Shown here: positions 25,621-36,733 of the stretch, in pieces
How the letters are laid out: each line of letters starts with the position of its first letter
How positions within the stretch are numbered: position 1 is the stretch's first letter
NCBI GenBank assembly: GCA_025345505.1
Contig: JANVCC010000018.1
Location: forward strand, 54,393,656-54,457,655
DNA: 64,000 nt
Source of the DNA: Todiramphus chloris collaris
Lineage: Eukaryota; Chordata; Aves; Coraciiformes; Alcedinidae
Reading direction: 5' to 3'
Notes under the pieces: model-generated
Databases searched by the model: none
What the model saw: only the letters and a program-made list of their open reading frames with translations
What the model was told of the DNA's origin: nothing
Made by a program: the position numbers and the translations under genes

Positions 25621-26545
25621 ACAGAATCACAGAATCACTCAGGTTGGAAAAGACCCTTGGGATCATCATGTCCAACCATTAGCCCTACTCTACAAGTTCA
25701 CCCCTAGACCATATACCCCAACACCACATCCAAGCGATGTTTAAACACATCCAGGGATTGTGACTCAACCACCTCCCTGGGCAGCCCGTTCCAATATTTC
25801 ACTACCCTTTCCGTGAAGAATTTTTTCCTAACGTCTAGTCTAAACCCACTTTGTTTCAGCTTTAGGCCATTCCCTCTGGTTCTATCCCTAATTACCTGAG
25901 AGAAGAGACCAGCACCAACCTCTCTACAATGTCCTTTCTAAGGTAGTTGTAGAGAGTGATGAGGTCTCCCCTCAGCCTCCTCTTCCTTAAATTAAACAGG
26001 CCCAGCACCTTCAAACGATCCTCATACAATCTATTCTCCAATCCCTTGACCAGCTTCATTGCCCTCCTCTGCAGCCGCTCCAGCACCTCGATATCTCTCT
26101 TGTCCTGAGGTGCCCAAAACTGGACACAGTGCTCGAGGTGAGGCCTCACCAGTGCTGAGTACAGGGGGACAATCACCTCCCTACTTCTGCTGGTCACACT
26201 ATTTCTAACACAGGCCAGGATGCTGTTGGCCTTCTTTGCCAGCTGGGCACACTGCTGGCTCATATTCACTCGCCTGTCTATTATAACCCCCAGATCCCTC
26301 TCTGCCAGACAGCTCTCCAACCACACTTCCCCAAGCCTGTATCATTGCATGGGGTTGCTGCGGCCCCAGTGCAGGACCTGGCACTTGGCCTTGTTGAAAC
26401 TCACACCATTAGCAGTGGCCCAGCAGCCCAGTCTATCTAAGTCTCTCTGGAGAGCCTCCCTATCCTCACTCAGATCGACACACCTGCCTACCTTGGTGTC
26501 ATCTGTGAATTTACTGATGATAGACTCTATGTCCAACATTTTCAG
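25621..26545 (-). mobile_element. CR1 LINE, best-preserved copy, 5'-truncated in RT
   Basis: The 3' end is at 25621 (reverse complement of ...TGATTCTGTGATTCTGT) and the copy runs leftward in sense. The minus-strand frame 26326-25892 encodes ORF2 C-terminal sequence with recognisable blocks [20 protein letters not shown], then [40 protein letters not shown] and [17 protein letters not shown] second frame (26584-26342) carries KFTDDTKVGRCVDL, then LQRDLDRLGCWA and FNKAKCQVLHWGRSNP, the RT active-site region and what follows. The catalytic loop, FADD in most CR1, reads FTDD here (26498-26509), so both aspartates remain. The N-terminal RT, endonuclease and ORF1 are missing. Low divergence from the usual CR1 sequence and the long open stretches suggest a younger insertion than the pair at 21-22 kb. 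The copy is inactive by truncation. Confidence 0.95.
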
Positions 26546-26929
26546 TTGTCTTGTTCCAGTGTGTAGCTCTCTGTGTAGTTCCAAAGTCCTGTTTACTAAT
26601 TAATCCAACTTTTGCTCACTAAAAGTTAAGCTGATTATTTCTTCTGTTTTTCTTGGGAATATGAAACCAAATGATCGTCAGCCTTGTAATAATAACATAT
26701 GAATCCTCTACAATGTATTTATGTTTTGAAGTATAGGGAAATATTTTTGATTAAATGATAGAAATACAACTGGACATGATTTGTTTTGGTTTTGATTTTT
26801 TAACAGTTTATAATCTTTTAAGACATAGTAATTTTTCAAATGTGGAAGTGATTTTAGAAAATGTGAATTCAACTATTTCGACATTTCCTAAGCAGAATAT
26901 TTAATCTAGAAAGTGATGAAACAAAATGC

Positions 26930-28365
26930 TGCAGCACCTTCCCCATTGTCAAGATTCTTTGTTGACTTATAATAAAATTTCCATATCACATTGGTCTCCA
27001 CAAAACTATTTTTGTACATCCTCTTCCTGGATATCCCCCTAGTTTGCCTTAAATAACTGATGATTATCTTTAAGTACTTTCGTAGATCAGTTTTCTACAT
27101 ATCGTGTAGTAATTTATTATAGGCCATATGTTTCAAATTTCCTCATAAACTCCCCAAAAGGGAGTGTCAAATGCCTTACTGAAGTCAAGGTATCTCCTGT
27201 CTCTTATCTCTTCATCTGATGGGTCACTCCCTTTCAAGGAAGGAAATTAATCTAAGATGATATGCTCTTGACAAATTTAAGTCTTCTGGTTCCCCTCACC
27301 TTTAAGCATTTACAAATCGATAGTTTAATTACATGTTTCAGTATCTTGATAGTTATTGTCATTAGACTAACCCAGCTATAAGTCTCAGGTCTTTATTCTT
27401 TCTTTATTCTTATCTATAAGGAAGACCTAAACTTGTTTTCTTCAGTTATCTTGAGTGTTACGTGCACTGACATTCAGTCCTTATTTACTGACCTTTCTGA
27501 TCAGATAAAAGTAAGTTTTGGTAATCTCATTTGTTACATGGGAAGCTATATTGGATAGTCATAGTGCTTCTGTGTGTTGAGAAAGTGGCTTGACAGGCCT
27601 TTGGGTAGGTGGTACAACAGAGATGAGGGTTTTTTGTATAGTTTTGCTTATTTATTTGAAGAGAACACTTAGACCAATTACATTCATTTTTTTTATAAAT
27701 TGAAGACAAAGTATCATGAAGGCCATCTGTAGATTAGTCTTAACCTGAGCACCATCCTGTTTGACCTCACTTGTGGGTTTTTTGTTAGTTTACGGACAAA
27801 TAATTTTTTTTTATTGATTTTGATGTTATATGTAACAACTAACTCTTTTTGTTGTTGCATTTCCTCTGTGCCAAGTCTTTTATTTTCCCCAAAAGATTAT
27901 TTCTTTTGGGTTTTTTGTTTTGGTTATTTTTTTTAATATGGTTTTGAGGATGTGAAGCCTTTTCTTAAAATATATTCCTCGATTTAGAGGCAATTTACAG
28001 ATGTTTGTGTGTCTCTGTGTCTATGTCTATGGCTCAACTTAAAGGAATCTTTATTGAATTTGTCCTCTACATTTAGTCTAAATTCTCCCATTTCTTAACC
28101 AATTATTCCTTTAACTTCTCAAAATGTAGCCTTTGAAGTCATACAAATATTCTTTATTGGAGACCTACTTTTGTTTAAAGAACTAATCTTTGTGTCTGAG
28201 GATATTTCTTGTTAATTTCTTTTCTATAAAGACCTTGCTACTTGATTAATATTAATTCTAAAACAGGATCTTCTTGTCATCACTCCTTAACTACTGAGCA
28301 AAGAAGCAGGATTTATTCCTTAGCCTACACCTGATGATAAAAGTCCCATATAGTAGGAAAAGCAT
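26930..28365 (-). mobile_element. Ancient CR1/L3-like LINE, antisense, RT to possible endonuclease
   Basis: At 27158-27193 the reverse complement reads TACCTTGACTTCAGTAAGGC, encoding YLDFSKAF and continuing as DTP. This is the well-known RT motif of CR1/L3 LINEs. At 27360-27390 the plus strand carries the antisense of the upstream PVSLTS-like block. At 28050-28300 the sequence resembles the antisense endonuclease-RT linker of old amniote LINEs. A GDFNY-equivalent site may lie at 28336-28350, where the frame reads GTFII. The distance from that site to PVSLTS, about 970 bp, is what the family's domain spacing predicts. The RT part (26930-27450) is solid. The extension beyond 27500 is an inference from order, spacing and weak similarity. 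The copy is heavily decayed. Confidence 0.65.
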
Positions 28366-31300
28366 GTTCATTAAAAAGTTTTTTATCTATAATGGGCACA
28401 TATAGACTTGCCTCTTCCTGACATTTTGGTGTCTCCCTCCAAGCTTTTGCACTATTCTGTGAATGTGTAGCCAGTGGTGGGTCTGTCTTGGAACTGACTG
28501 GTTCTATCAGATATATGGGAAGCTTCTACTAGCTTCTCACAGAAGCACATGAGTGCACATGCGAAGTGAATGCACACACATACATCTCCACGTATGTGAA
28601 ACCTGCTTGCACACATCTTTCATTCCAACTACATACCTAAGTGAATGAGGTGATCATTTATGGTGGGATTGTTTCCCTCCCAGTAGGAAAATTTGTCCTT
28701 GCGATGACTGGAGCTACACTGAAGTTGAACATGCAGTGGGACAACAGAGCTAAGACATTTTTGGGTTATTTGGTTTGGCAGTACACCTTCCACTTGGGCT
28801 AGTACCTGCCAACTGGTTACATAAATGAGGGAAAAATTAAGTAGAGAGAAACGAAAACTGTGACATTGGTGTCAAGATCTGAGTTCCATTTTCATCTAGA
28901 CCCTCATCTCTATTTTCTAAAGAAACAGAAGAATATTTAGATGTAGAGTTTGGGTTTGGTGAGGCTGGTATCTACAACAATGTGAATGTATGGGAACTAC
29001 CATTCCCTTTGAAAACTAAATTCTACTCAGAGCTCATTTATGGTGCTGAAAAACATTATTTCCTTTCATGAAGGTTCAGCTGTAGACCAAAAATGTTATT
29101 ATTATAAAAAGTATTGCTTGTTACTATGTAGAGTTAGGAAAACACACACAGTAGCCAGTGTTTGTAAAGGAGTCCATACTAGGCAAATCTGCAAGAGATG
29201 AGCAGTGTCTTGATTTGTCTCAGCTTCAGACTGATTTTGCTCACTGTTTTAAGTGCGCTGTGATAAGTACATATAATGGACTTATAAGTTTATTTAGTCC
29301 TGAAGTGTACAGAGAGATGAAAAAAAGCAGACTCCTGTGTAATATAAAATGCACATTACTGTTTCTAGACAGCATGCATTATAAGACCTTTTAAAATATT
29401 TTGCGATTGGTTTATGTCTTTCCATCCCCAGGCTATGCCATCAATTAAGTTTATGTAAGTAAATGAAATTATGTTAGTGCTGAAGTAGTAAGGACTATAT
29501 TTGAAGCCAAGTCTTTTCTTGGCCTTTGAAGCTATGTGTGTACAAAACTGTTCCTTCATGTGCGTATGGCTACATGTTTGACTAACTCCAACACCTGTGC
29601 AAACATGTGGTATTATGTGTGTAGATTATCACAGTGAATGTTTGAATGCCAGATCTCCCACTTGCCTACTGCTGGTGTTGAATAGCAGGTCAAGTGTGGG
29701 TGAAAGTGTTTGCACTGCTGGATATTGGAAGGTACATTTGTTAGTGCAATTTCACAAGTACATATAGGAATTGGCAGGTTGAAAATCAGGTCTGTCAGGC
29801 TGAGTGACATAGTTGCATTAGTATGGACATTTCAATTCACTGTGGAACTCCTAACACACCATGATTCATTGTATATTGTCTAGGGTTAATTCAAACCAGG
29901 ACATATATCTACACCTAAAATTATCTCACCCATGTCAAATTTGGGTTCCAGGAAGTAACAGTCTAGGTCCTTGGAAAGCTAGACATTGTGCAGGACCAAT
30001 TACCTATGTCTACCCCCTAGATGCCTCCTACATGAACAAGATTCATGATGGAGACCATAGGTAGAAAAGAAATCCAAAACCAACGAATCTTAGAACCCAC
30101 CATGTTTTACTTCAGGTCTTCACCTGCCTCACATAACTTCATGAATTCTCAGATTTGCTCCCAGAAAGTTCCAGAGCTTATTTTTGTCTGCCTTTTCCTC
30201 TACCTTCAATGTTTTTGATTTTTTCTCATTTAGGTGCTCAGAACCATTTTTAACAATGTAAAGACCAACTGATAATAAGAGAACACTTTTTTTTTTTCCA
30301 AAAGAAAAAACACCTGATGTCTAGAGGTGGCTACTGGCCAGAGTTTTATTTCTAAACTGTATTTAATAGTAAGGATTGAGCTAGCAGAAACTTTTTATTT
30401 CCTTTAAAATGGAAGTGTTGATCAGATATGTAAGTTAGGACACCCTGTAGTGTATTTTCAGGCTCAGTTTGCAGTGTTTGAGAAGGTTAACAAAAAAACC
30501 TCAATTACTATAAGACTATAAGTAAATAATAAATTGAAATACCATGATTCCATTATAAATAAAGGAATTGAGGAAAGAGAGACTGTTACAGAAACTTTCC
30601 CTGTCTGACAATGGTGAACTTAGGAGGTGTAGGTCATGCAGATACAGGTAGCAATAGTACTTACGAAAGCTTCTGTGTTTAGAAACCAATCTAGAAGCAA
30701 ATTCACTGAATGGAGGACACAGTACTCAGAGTCATAATTATACCACTTCCTGTAAGCCTATGTAGGCTTCTGAACATGCCTACATTAGGAGCCTGCTTGG
30801 AAAACACCATCTACCACAACACTGTGAGTCTGCACTGCTGCTTTATCTCACTTGCACTGACAGCTTTTTGCTGTCCTGTCCTGACTGCAGTCATTGTGAT
30901 CTGGTCACTTTGGGAGGAGGTGTGTTCTTGCCCAGTCCTGATGGGCCAGTTAAAGTCCCCTTAGGTCTGCCATACAGTCATTCAGAAAACCTACTTTTCT
31001 AAGCCCACTTAACTCCTTTTGTGTGTGTGTGTGCACTCTGAACTTTCTGTACCAATTCCTGTCTTCTCTGTTGAAGGACTAATATGCCATGAAATATGGT
31101 ATCAAGTGCCAGATAATACCCTCAACCTGTGTAAGGGAAAGCAGATACCTTTCTTGGAGCAGTGGGTATAGGAGCAAACAGCTGTCTGAGGGGATGAGAT
31201 GGGTCACTATGCAGAATGACAGGACATCTGCATACACTGTAACTCCCAACGAGTCTGTTTTATTAATTATTGAAGTATTTTTTCTTTTAAAATATTTCAT

Positions 31301-33895
31301 AAATTTAGATCTTAAAGTTATTTTCTGTGTGATTTCTTACTTGCAAATAATTCATAGGATTTCAAATAATTTACTGAAACAGAAGCACATCCCAACTCTT
31401 GCCACTTTTCCAAGTTGTTTAAACAAATTGCTTTAATAAAAACTCTTATCAGTGTCATAATTACATTTTTAGCAGCCTAAAATACAAGTAAATTAGATTG
31501 TTGCAATAATTCATTCCAGAAAGAAAAGTAGAGCTCTGTAAATAATTAACTCAGAAATGATATATTTAACATATGTAATATTAAGCCAGTAGGAGAGAAA
31601 TTATATTTATACACATTTATCAAAAGAAGTCAAACACCTTTTTGAGTGAGTGATAGTCAATCAATGTACAATTTTGTCACAAGTCTTCTAAACCTGCATC
31701 TAAGTGAATTTTCAGCAACTGCATTTTAAACTTTGAATGCTGAAGGCAATTTATCATTCATACCTGAAGAGAGTTGATTTTCTAAGACTTGTATCTTCCT
31801 GTTGAATTAACTCTAACTCTGGTACTTATTGAACATGAAGGGATTTTTGCTAAATTTCATCCAGTTTGGTGACATCAGCAGATATGACAAATCCTGTAAC
31901 TTTTCCATCTCCTTCCCTCTTTTTTATTTTTATACAGAACTGTAGTAAGCAACATGCTTTTCATTTGAGCCAATTTTAACACTTGAACTTTAAATACCTG
32001 AGAAAGCAGGAATTTTTGTTTGGTTTCAAACTCATAATCTCTTTACTATTCCTCTGCTTCCTGACTTGTAAAGAATGAAGCAGAAGTGTATTTATGAGAC
32101 TACTTCTTCTTAAAACATGTTAAAGACTGGCTTCCAAAAGTTATAATCTGCTTTGGTTTCTTGTCTAGACATATTTTTATATTGGAAAAGAGAAAAGGAA
32201 TGTTTATTGTTTTTTATAGTATGTCAATGTTTTGATTAATGGTGTATTAAATTAGAAAAAAAAATAAACACACAGTAACCCACCTACTTGAGATGAGCAA
32301 AGCTGTGTTCTACAATGCAAGGACTTTATCTCTCATTGCAACAATCTGATATTCATGTGAGGTTCACACAATGCTGACTGGCTCTGATACTGTCAGAGAT
32401 CTGTCATGGTGAAGCAGATCAAAAGGGAGTGGCTGATATTTTTGTCAAAGTATAAAAAAAAAAGGCTGCTGCCTTAAGGTTGTTGACAATCTCTCTTGCA
32501 TAGGACAATTTTACTGAAGAAAATTTGATATGCAGATTTCTCCTGAAATTTTTTTCCATATGCAGTGCCTCTCAAGAAATTTCCACTGTCTTTCTTCACA
32601 TATAGAAAAGAGTTCACTTCAGGCTTTTTTTCTGGACATGGTGTTTTGCTTCAGCCAATACTTGAAAAACCAAACGAGAAAAATGCAGTGAGGCATGATG
32701 AGAAAATCTCCAAAGATATAGAACATGGGTTCCAAAAGTATGGTCCAGATGTAAATTGTCACTGACATATAGACCTTAATGGAATTACACTGATATATGC
32801 CAGCTGAAGGTCTGACTCAAGATATTCATAGGAATATTTGAATATGTGAAAGCAGGCATCCAATTGAGTATAAATTAATTTTTGTGGACAAACCAGATCA
32901 CATTCATTTGGAAAGGAGCCCCAGGTAGTTGGCATTGATTTTAAAAGCATTTTTTAAACACCTTTTATAGGTCCTGATTCAAATCCAATGAAGTCAGTGG
33001 AACAACTTCCCTTAATGGGTTTGGAATCAGACACATCATGAAAACTGTTTCACCATATGGTTCGATGACATTTAAGCTCACTCATCCTGTTTGAAGAATT
33101 CTTTATTCAGCTACTCACAGCTTGAGGTTCTCAGTTCTTTAGACATTTTTGGTTAATTCTGTTCTTGTTTGGAAGAACTTGGAATGGGAAGAATTCAGTG
33201 AACTTTTTAGGCTAGGAAAAATAGTAAGCATGCTGGAGTTGACTTGAGTTATGACGGAATGACCTTTTTTTAAATGCTAATTTAATTATTATTGTCCAAA
33301 CATTGATACAAAATATAATATAATATTATGGTTATGCCAAAGATTGAGAAAAAAGGTGAAAATACTTTTTTCCAAATCTATTTCATTTTGAAAGGAACAA
33401 CACAATAGAACCCAGATCCTGTATTTTGCAAAATCATGTAAGAGCATTTCTGATCTTCATGGCACCTGTATTGGTGAGCCACATTTATTATGGGATGATT
33501 ATTCTTCAAAATTATAATAATGCATCACTAGAAATACAGTTGTCATTATTCTTAACACTCTTAGTGTAGTAGTGACAGTCATTCAGGGGTACTATCCCAA
33601 CAAGATCAGTATCAGGACATCTTTCTATATAAACTTGCTAAGCATCATTCCATCTTTAACAGCTTCAAATCTCCTGTGAACTGATGAACATCCAAAAAGA
33701 AAAACTGGTTATTACTGGAAAGATCAAATATGAATGGAAAATAAAAAAAAAACCAAAATGTGTGCACAAAAATCATGTCTGGAATTCGTTTTTCTGTGTT
33801 ACAAGGCGTTAGTCTAAAACTAAAAATAAAAACAAGCTGAAAAGGATTCTAATAGTGTGGTTTCTTTTGAGCTGCAAATTGACACAGACATTTTA
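28366..33895. other. Non-coding stretch, mostly unique
   Basis: No frame above 115 codons and none recognisable. There is a short GT repeat at 31020-31033 and a palindromic short-repeat copy at 32973-33031. The rest is plain AT-rich DNA. Confidence 0.5.
32973..33031. repeat. Palindromic short interspersed repeat copy
   Basis: CCTGATTCAAATCCAATGAAG (left) pairs at about 17 of 21 positions with the reverse complement of CTTAATGGGTTTGGAATCAGA (right), around GTCAGTGGAACAA. This is the outer-arm/core/outer-arm plan of a sauropsid-wide palindromic repeat: CCTGATCCAAAGCCCATTGAAG, then CAATGGG in both orientations. The symmetrical arms suggest a MITE-like or fold-back element. The exact library name is not known to me. 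Confidence 0.55.
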
Positions 33896-33912
33896 GGGGG
33901 AGGGAGGGAGGG
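33896..33912 (+). other. Canonical G-quadruplex motif
   Basis: GGGGGAGGGAGGGAGGG has four runs of at least three G separated by single A loops. This is the most stable class of intramolecular G-quadruplex sequence in vitro (short single-base loops, parallel fold). It is isolated in AT-rich DNA, about 3 kb from the nearest recognised element. Confidence 0.9.
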
Positions 33913-34242
33913 AAAAGTGAGGCAAGCCATCTACCAGTGTGAAACACTGAACATATGCTGCAAGTGATATATGAATCCCCTTACATTGGCAATAACTTCC
34001 ATATTCAGTAGAGGTGGATTTAAAATGCAGTTGATTCATCTTAGTTTTTTGCTCTCAGATCACTGCAATTTCAAAGACATGTCCATGGAGTTATGCACAA
34101 GGAATATCTTGCTGTAAAATGGGGAACAAGGCCTGTGCCTGTGGTAATAAAAATACTTACACCTACACACACAAACACTTTCCTAAAAAAACCAGACAAG
34201 CTCCACATCCTCAACCTCTAATGCAACAGCCAGTTGTATAAT

Positions 34243-34273
<31 letters not shown>

Positions 34274-36666
34274 GAAAATGTAGTTAAGGAAAATTTTACA
34301 CCTATTTGCTAATCTCCTAGGGTATAACAGCTTTATCTTCCTTCATTTAAAAGAAAGTTTAAAGACAATTTTTAAAACAAATGTTTGTACTGTGTTATCA
34401 CCAGTTTATACTGGACTGTGGAACATGGCGTAAGACTTCTGGATAATGGTACTTTCTTCAATTTATTTTGTCTGACAAGGAACATTCATGGTTCTTCATA
34501 AAAATATTTAAACATCTAACCATATTTTCCACTGAAGGAAGTACATGCATCACAACACAAACATTTAATTATGTTAATTTATGCAAATATGAACGTGATA
34601 GGATTTCTGGAGCACTTGTGTACCTAATGGGCATTCACAATCCCTTACCTACCTTTTTCCTCCATAGGCTACAGCTGCATTAGCACACTACCTTCCCCAG
34701 GCAGCTGGGTTCCCATTTCCCTCTCTGCAGTCACCATTTTCAGATGCACCACATTTTTGAAAGCCCTATAAGGTGTTTCAGGAAAATGAAACAAACTAGT
34801 TAAAGCAACAGGTTCTTTGCTAACACAACTCATTTGTTTTAGATGGATTAGGAAGAAAATTGTATATGAAAATAAGGAGTTGATAACTTCCAGCAGATTG
34901 GTCATGAGCATTATGGGTGGTACCTGCTCCAGTCTTTTTATTGAAGCCAGCAGAAGCTGTGTGAGTATAGGCAAACTGACTTAACAAATGCACCAAAAGG
35001 TGTCTTCCCGTCATAGATGAAACTAAATTAAGCCATCTAGTGGGAAAGCACATAACTAAAGGGAGAATCTGGTAGATATTAGCCTATTGTCTTGCTCTGT
35101 TTTATGTTGCAGTTAGAAGTCAACTTGATATGATACAGCATAAGCACATATGGAATGAAATGTGACATGCAATAAACAAAGTATTTTAAATGAGAATTTT
35201 TATATCCCATAAGAAACAGAAGAAACAGTCACACGCTGCTCGTTAGCTTGTAAAAGTAGACACAATGGCTTGTTTTGTAGGAAATTTCAATTCATGCACA
35301 TAAATCAAATAACAGTCTAAGCTGTTCTGATTCTAGTTTGTGGGAAAATGTTTAAATGCTTATTTATTTGATTTGTTGCACTGAAATGTATTCTTATAAG
35401 TTATATCCTTACATCTTATGTCTGCAGAAAGATGTTTCTTAAAGGCGTTTTTCAGAATGACTTGGTATCGGTCCAGTGCTCTGATGTCACTGGAACAAAA
35501 CCAGGACTCTTTGTCTGGATTTATTAGAAAGGAGAAAGGCTCTTTTTAGTTTTCTCTGTTTTATTGCATCTTTCTTGACGTTAAACTCCAGTACTCAGTA
35601 CAACCTATGCCAAATGCGAAGTCTTTCTTTAAAACACCATGCCAATTACTGACACATAATGTCATATAAATTACTGTAAACTATTAGATAAAATGCATGG
35701 ATAAAAACAGGCCCATTAAATACTCGCTCCTAAATTTGATTTCTCCTTTTAAACAACCATATTAAAATTGTGAAAGGTAATATATTTCTTACACGTAGAG
35801 AATGTTTGCATAGTAAAATAACAAAATATAAAATAACTATTCTTATTACTACTTGTCAAATAAATTTTGTGATAAGGACACACTTTTAGCAGCTCCTGTA
35901 TGGTTTCTTATGAGAACACATGCTTTCTCTCTAGTATGGTTACAAGAGAAAGGACAGATGTCGCAGATGTCTTTCCAGAACAATTACAACTTCTTTTGAT
36001 AAATACCTTATTTTTATCTCTAAGCTGTAAAATTCCAACACAAACTTATAAACATCCCTGACTTCAGCGCTTTATATGCATTGTATATCAAGTAAGCCTT
36101 TATATATTTATTTAATTATTTTGTTCAAGGTCAAAATACTTTTATGCCTGTTAGAGAAACAAGACAAAAATTATTTTTAAGTAGGCATCTCCAAAGCATA
36201 GTTTGTTTCTATTTGTAAATCCATTATTTCAGGAATACTCAGAAGAAACAACATCTTCATATAGTTAACATCAGGCACTTGGGATCTTACTCTAGAGAGA
36301 AAAATATGCTTTAGTCAGTCAAACTGAATATAGAAACTTTTGGTTTAGCTACAGAAGGTTTTGTGGTTTCTTTTGCGTCTTCAAAAACAATCTTTCTTAA
36401 TGAGCATGCACAATGTATGGATATACCTTTGGGTATATATCTGTTATAGGTTCTTTTAACCTCTAAGCACTTTTGCACAGACAGAAATTAGCTCACGGTG
36501 AATGTCAGTTAATTTAAACAAAAACCCCACAAAAACCAGGTAAACGATTACAATAAAAATCCTCATAAGTAATCTATTTAGCTTTTGGGAAATTTTGAAA
36601 TATTTTTGGACTTGTTAACAAATCATACAGTGCTTCTCCACTGTGTGTGATTACATCAGCATATCT
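33913..36666. other. Non-coding stretch; poly-A run inside
   Basis: A 28-A homopolymer lies at 34246-34273 without a recognisable retroposed gene or SINE upstream. Otherwise unique AT-rich DNA. Confidence 0.5.
34246..34273. repeat. Poly-A run of 28
   Basis: An uninterrupted run of 28 A, followed by GAAAATG. It could be the tail of an old retrotransposed sequence or a mononucleotide microsatellite. The 200 bases upstream match nothing I recognise and there is no clear target-site duplication. Confidence 0.9.
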
Positions 36667-36733
36667 AGGAACCAGATGATTTTTAAGGTCCCTTCCAACC
36701 CAAACCATTCTATAATTCTATGATTCTGTGATC
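36667..36733 (+). mobile_element. CR1 LINE 3' stub (67 bp)
   Basis: GGAACCAGATGATTTTTAAG, then GTCCCTTCCAACCCAAACCA and the octamer tail ATTCTATAATTCTATGATTC, match the terminal 3' UTR of avian CR1 almost base for base. Only the last 67 bp are present, so this is an extreme 5' truncation. Such stubs arise when reverse transcription stops soon after priming at the 3' end. The near-consensus sequence suggests it is not among the oldest copies here. Confidence 0.9.

Noticed and set aside
25892-26584. Two minus-strand open frames as host genes
   Set aside because: They carry diagnostic CR1 ORF2 motifs and belong to the truncated LINE.
34246-34273. Poly-A tail of a processed pseudogene
   Set aside because: No recognisable gene-derived sequence upstream and no flanking duplication, so a plain homopolymer is as likely.
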